Below are positions 62,565-64,000 of a DNA stretch of 64,000 nucleotides, in pieces (the stretch's first letter is position 1; each line of letters starts with the position of its first letter). The DNA is taken from the NCBI RefSeq assembly GCF_018336935.1, contig NZ_CP068771.1, positions 3,658,001 through 3,722,000 of the forward strand, given 5' to 3'. The position numbers and the translations under genes were made by a program. The notes beneath the pieces are model-generated. The model was given only the letters and a program-made list of their open reading frames with translations. It had not been told where the DNA came from and did no database searches. This DNA comes from Serratia plymuthica (lineage in GTDB: Bacteria; Pseudomonadota; Gammaproteobacteria; Enterobacterales; Enterobacteriaceae).

Positions 62565-63200
62565 GTGCCCTTAAATGTATCCCCAAATCTGACCCATACT
62601 CGTGCAAGAACCCGCAAGCTGTTACTTGACAGTGCAATGGTGTTGTTTGACGGTGGGACTTTTCCCTCAATTACCGAACTGGCCCTGCATGCGCAGGTTT
62701 CGCGTGCTACGGCTTATCGCTATTTCCCTACGCAGAGTGTGTTAGTCGCTGCCGTGGTTGCGGAGGGTTTGGGGCCTATTCTAGAGTGGCAACCAACAGA
62801 CGATGACGCGCGGGTGCGCATTCAACAATTACTGAGTTTTGCTTATCCACAAATGGAGCAACATGAGGGCGCTTTGCGTGCTGCATTGCAACTTTCGCTC
62901 CAGCAATGGGCCGAGGCGCGTTCCAGTACCATTAAGCCGATAGAAAAGCTGGTACGCGGCAACCGCAAACGTCTGCTGAAGTTGGCGGTAGAACCGCTGC
63001 AGGATAAACTGCCGCCAGAGGCGTTACAGAGGGTGATTCATTCTTTTTCACTGATTTATGGTTCGGAAGTTTTTCTGGTACTGAAAGATATTTGGGGTTT
63101 GGATCTCGGCGGCATTCAGGATGTGACGCAGTGGATGGCGAAGGCCATTATTCGGCAGGCCGAAGAAGATGCGATGAACAGCAGAAAACCCTTAGCATGA
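62565..63200 (+). CDS. TetR-family transcriptional regulator
   Basis: A 211-residue TetR regulator. I use GTG 62565, because AAAGAGGT lies 6 bases upstream. In-frame GTG 62550 and TTG 62547 are possible, and no ATG is available. The N-terminal HTH is clear: LLLDSAMVLFDGGTFPSITELALHAQ followed by VSRATAYRYFPTQS at about residues 25-65. The ligand domain is not recognisable by eye. It is divergent from the UPF0261/TIM-barrel operon and probably controls it. A terminator-like hairpin with a T-rich tail follows at 63312-63347. Confidence 0.85.
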   Translation: MPLNVSPNLTHTRARTRKLLLDSAMVLFDGGTFPSITELALHAQVSRATAYRYFPTQSVLVAAVVAEGLGPILEWQPTDDDARVRIQQLLSFAYPQMEQHEGALRAALQLSLQQWAEARSSTIKPIEKLVRGNRKRLLKLAVEPLQDKLPPEALQRVIHSFSLIYGSEVFLVLKDIWGLDLGGIQDVTQWMAKAIIRQAEEDAMNSRKPLA

Positions 63201-63605
63201 TAATCCAATTTTCAACGCTTTCCTCTGTCAAAACCAGCACATTTCACTGAGTAAATATTGGCAGTTCTTATAATTTAAAATGATAAGAAGAGGCAGGTAA
63301 GCTTTTTTGATAGGCCTGAGGGAAAATAGCCCTTGGCCTTTTTGTTTTTATATTGTCAATGTTTATCATTGAGTTATGTTTTTATCCGCGGTAATTAAAA
63401 CGCTCTCTCCGGCCATTTCTGGTCATTTGAAATCCTTATGCATCCCACCTCCTTTACATAACGGTTATCGGTCCCAATCAGGCGAACTCGCGATTGACTC
63501 ATTAGGCGTGCTTGAGATTGTTGTGCTTTATTTATTTGGTGTTACGAAACTGTTACACAAAAAAACCAATAAAACATTTGCAAACAACAATGGATGGTAT
63601 CTGGG
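63201..63605. other. Intergenic tetR-autotransporter
   Basis: A 405-bp AT-rich gap. It has the hairpin AGGCC..AGGG / CCCTTGGCCT (63312-63340) with TTTTTGTTTTT, a probable terminator. A 98-codon frame (63376-63672) overlapping the next gene is judged spurious. Confidence 0.5.
63312..63347 (+). terminator. Probable terminator after tetR
   Basis: An imperfect stem AGGCCTGAGGG / CCCTTGGCCT with a T-rich tail, 111 bases after the tetR stop. Confidence 0.6.
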
Positions 63606-64000
63606 ATGGAAAGTAAACGTAGAGGAGACAAGCCTGTTCAGGCGGCCTTTGGCTGGCCTGAAATTGGCGTGAATCGCGCGCAATGGAGCGCAGTGCTTTT
63701 ATGTCTGGCGGCGATCGGCGGAGCGCAGGCTGCACCCTATGTCGAGAGCGGCAGGCAGGGCGATCCGGCCAGTTGGCGCAGTAGCGAATTCAACGCTGAA
63801 TGGGGCCTGGGGGCGATCCATGCCGATCAGGCCTACGCCGCCGGTTATACTGGAAAAGGCGTTAAGCTCGGTATTTTCGATCAGCCGGTATATGCCCAAC
63901 ATCCGGAGTTTGCCAGCCAGGGCAAGGTGATCAACCTGGTCACGACCGGCATCCGCGAGTACACCGATCCTTATATCCCGGTGAAGAAAGGCGACGCATT
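63606..64000 (+). CDS. Autotransporter serine protease (subtilisin S8), 3'-truncated by window edge
   Basis: The first 131 codons of a secreted subtilisin-type protease. An N-terminal basic/hydrophilic stretch of about 26 residues precedes a hydrophobic core (WSAVLLCLAAIGGAQA), giving a long signal peptide; cleavage is expected before APYVESGRQGD. The mature start has WRSSEFNAEWGLGAIHADQAY and YTGKGVKLGIFDQP, where the Asp is the first residue of the Asp-His-Ser triad. This pattern matches Serratia marcescens extracellular serine proteases, which carry a C-terminal outer-membrane barrel; His, Ser and the barrel are outside the window. GTG 63669 is an alternative start giving a short signal peptide. 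Confidence 0.8.
   Translation, partial: MESKRRGDKPVQAAFGWPEIGVNRAQWSAVLLCLAAIGGAQAAPYVESGRQGDPASWRSSEFNAEWGLGAIHADQAYAAGYTGKGVKLGIFDQPVYAQHPEFASQGKVINLVTTGIREYTDPYIPVKKGDA

Noticed and set aside
63376..63672. 98-codon frame before the autotransporter
   Set aside because: Overlaps the autotransporter start in another frame and shows no protein-like pattern.

Overview
The window is enterobacterial chromosome, most likely Serratia. Most proteins are near-full-length relatives of E. coli K-12 proteins. The gene neighbourhoods, the ERIC repeats, the argCBGH order and the final Serratia-type subtilisin autotransporter fit Serratia better than Escherichia. Species cannot be fixed without a 16S or genome comparison. 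All calls come from reading the sequence and from remembered families; no search was run.

Layout. 1-3200: 3' part of metL and metF (methionine, one-carbon), with tandem MetJ boxes. 3281-7410: a LysE-type exporter convergent with an AraC regulator, then ppc. 7731-13718: divergent argE / argC-argB-argG-argH sharing ARG boxes. 13755-14676: a HicAB-type module and the 3' stump of a lost dihydrolipoyl-dehydrogenase-like gene. 14708-20263: hybrid peroxiredoxin-glutaredoxin divergent from oxyR, then sthA, fabR-yijD and trmA. 20390-23366: cobalamin riboswitch, btuB and overlapping murI. 23418-29219: a complete rRNA operon (16S, tRNA-Glu, 23S, 5S) with tRNA-Asp and tRNA-Trp and a terminator. 29500-34002: galactofuranose ABC transporter ytfQRT-yjfF. 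34007-36843: hdfR, maoP, comM. 37186-38418: an extra MFS transporter.

38480-48479 is the isoleucine/valine block: ilvL leader and attenuator, ilvGMEDA with an intact ilvG, a DUF2461 gene, ilvY and ilvC. 48685-55788 holds kdgK, a tautomerase, yhjG, cdh, yhjE and yhjD. 56127-59004 is a convergent pair: a DSF-type fatty-acid signal synthase (RpfF family) and a matching FI-PAS-GGDEF-EAL receptor (RpfR type), that is, a quorum-sensing/c-di-GMP module. 59561-60055 is the periplasmic chaperone spy. 60184-63200 is an uncharacterised two-gene operon, a TIM-barrel protein plus a UPF0261 protein, facing a TetR regulator; the two proteins correspond to the two halves of the plant virus-resistance protein Tm-1. 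The window ends inside an autotransporter serine protease.

The parts most worth following up are the RpfF/RpfR module, the split Tm-1 operon, the fusion of E. coli rrnB-left and rrnC-right neighbourhoods around one rRNA operon, the dehydrogenase remnant, and the ERIC and short ERIC-like palindromes at gene ends.
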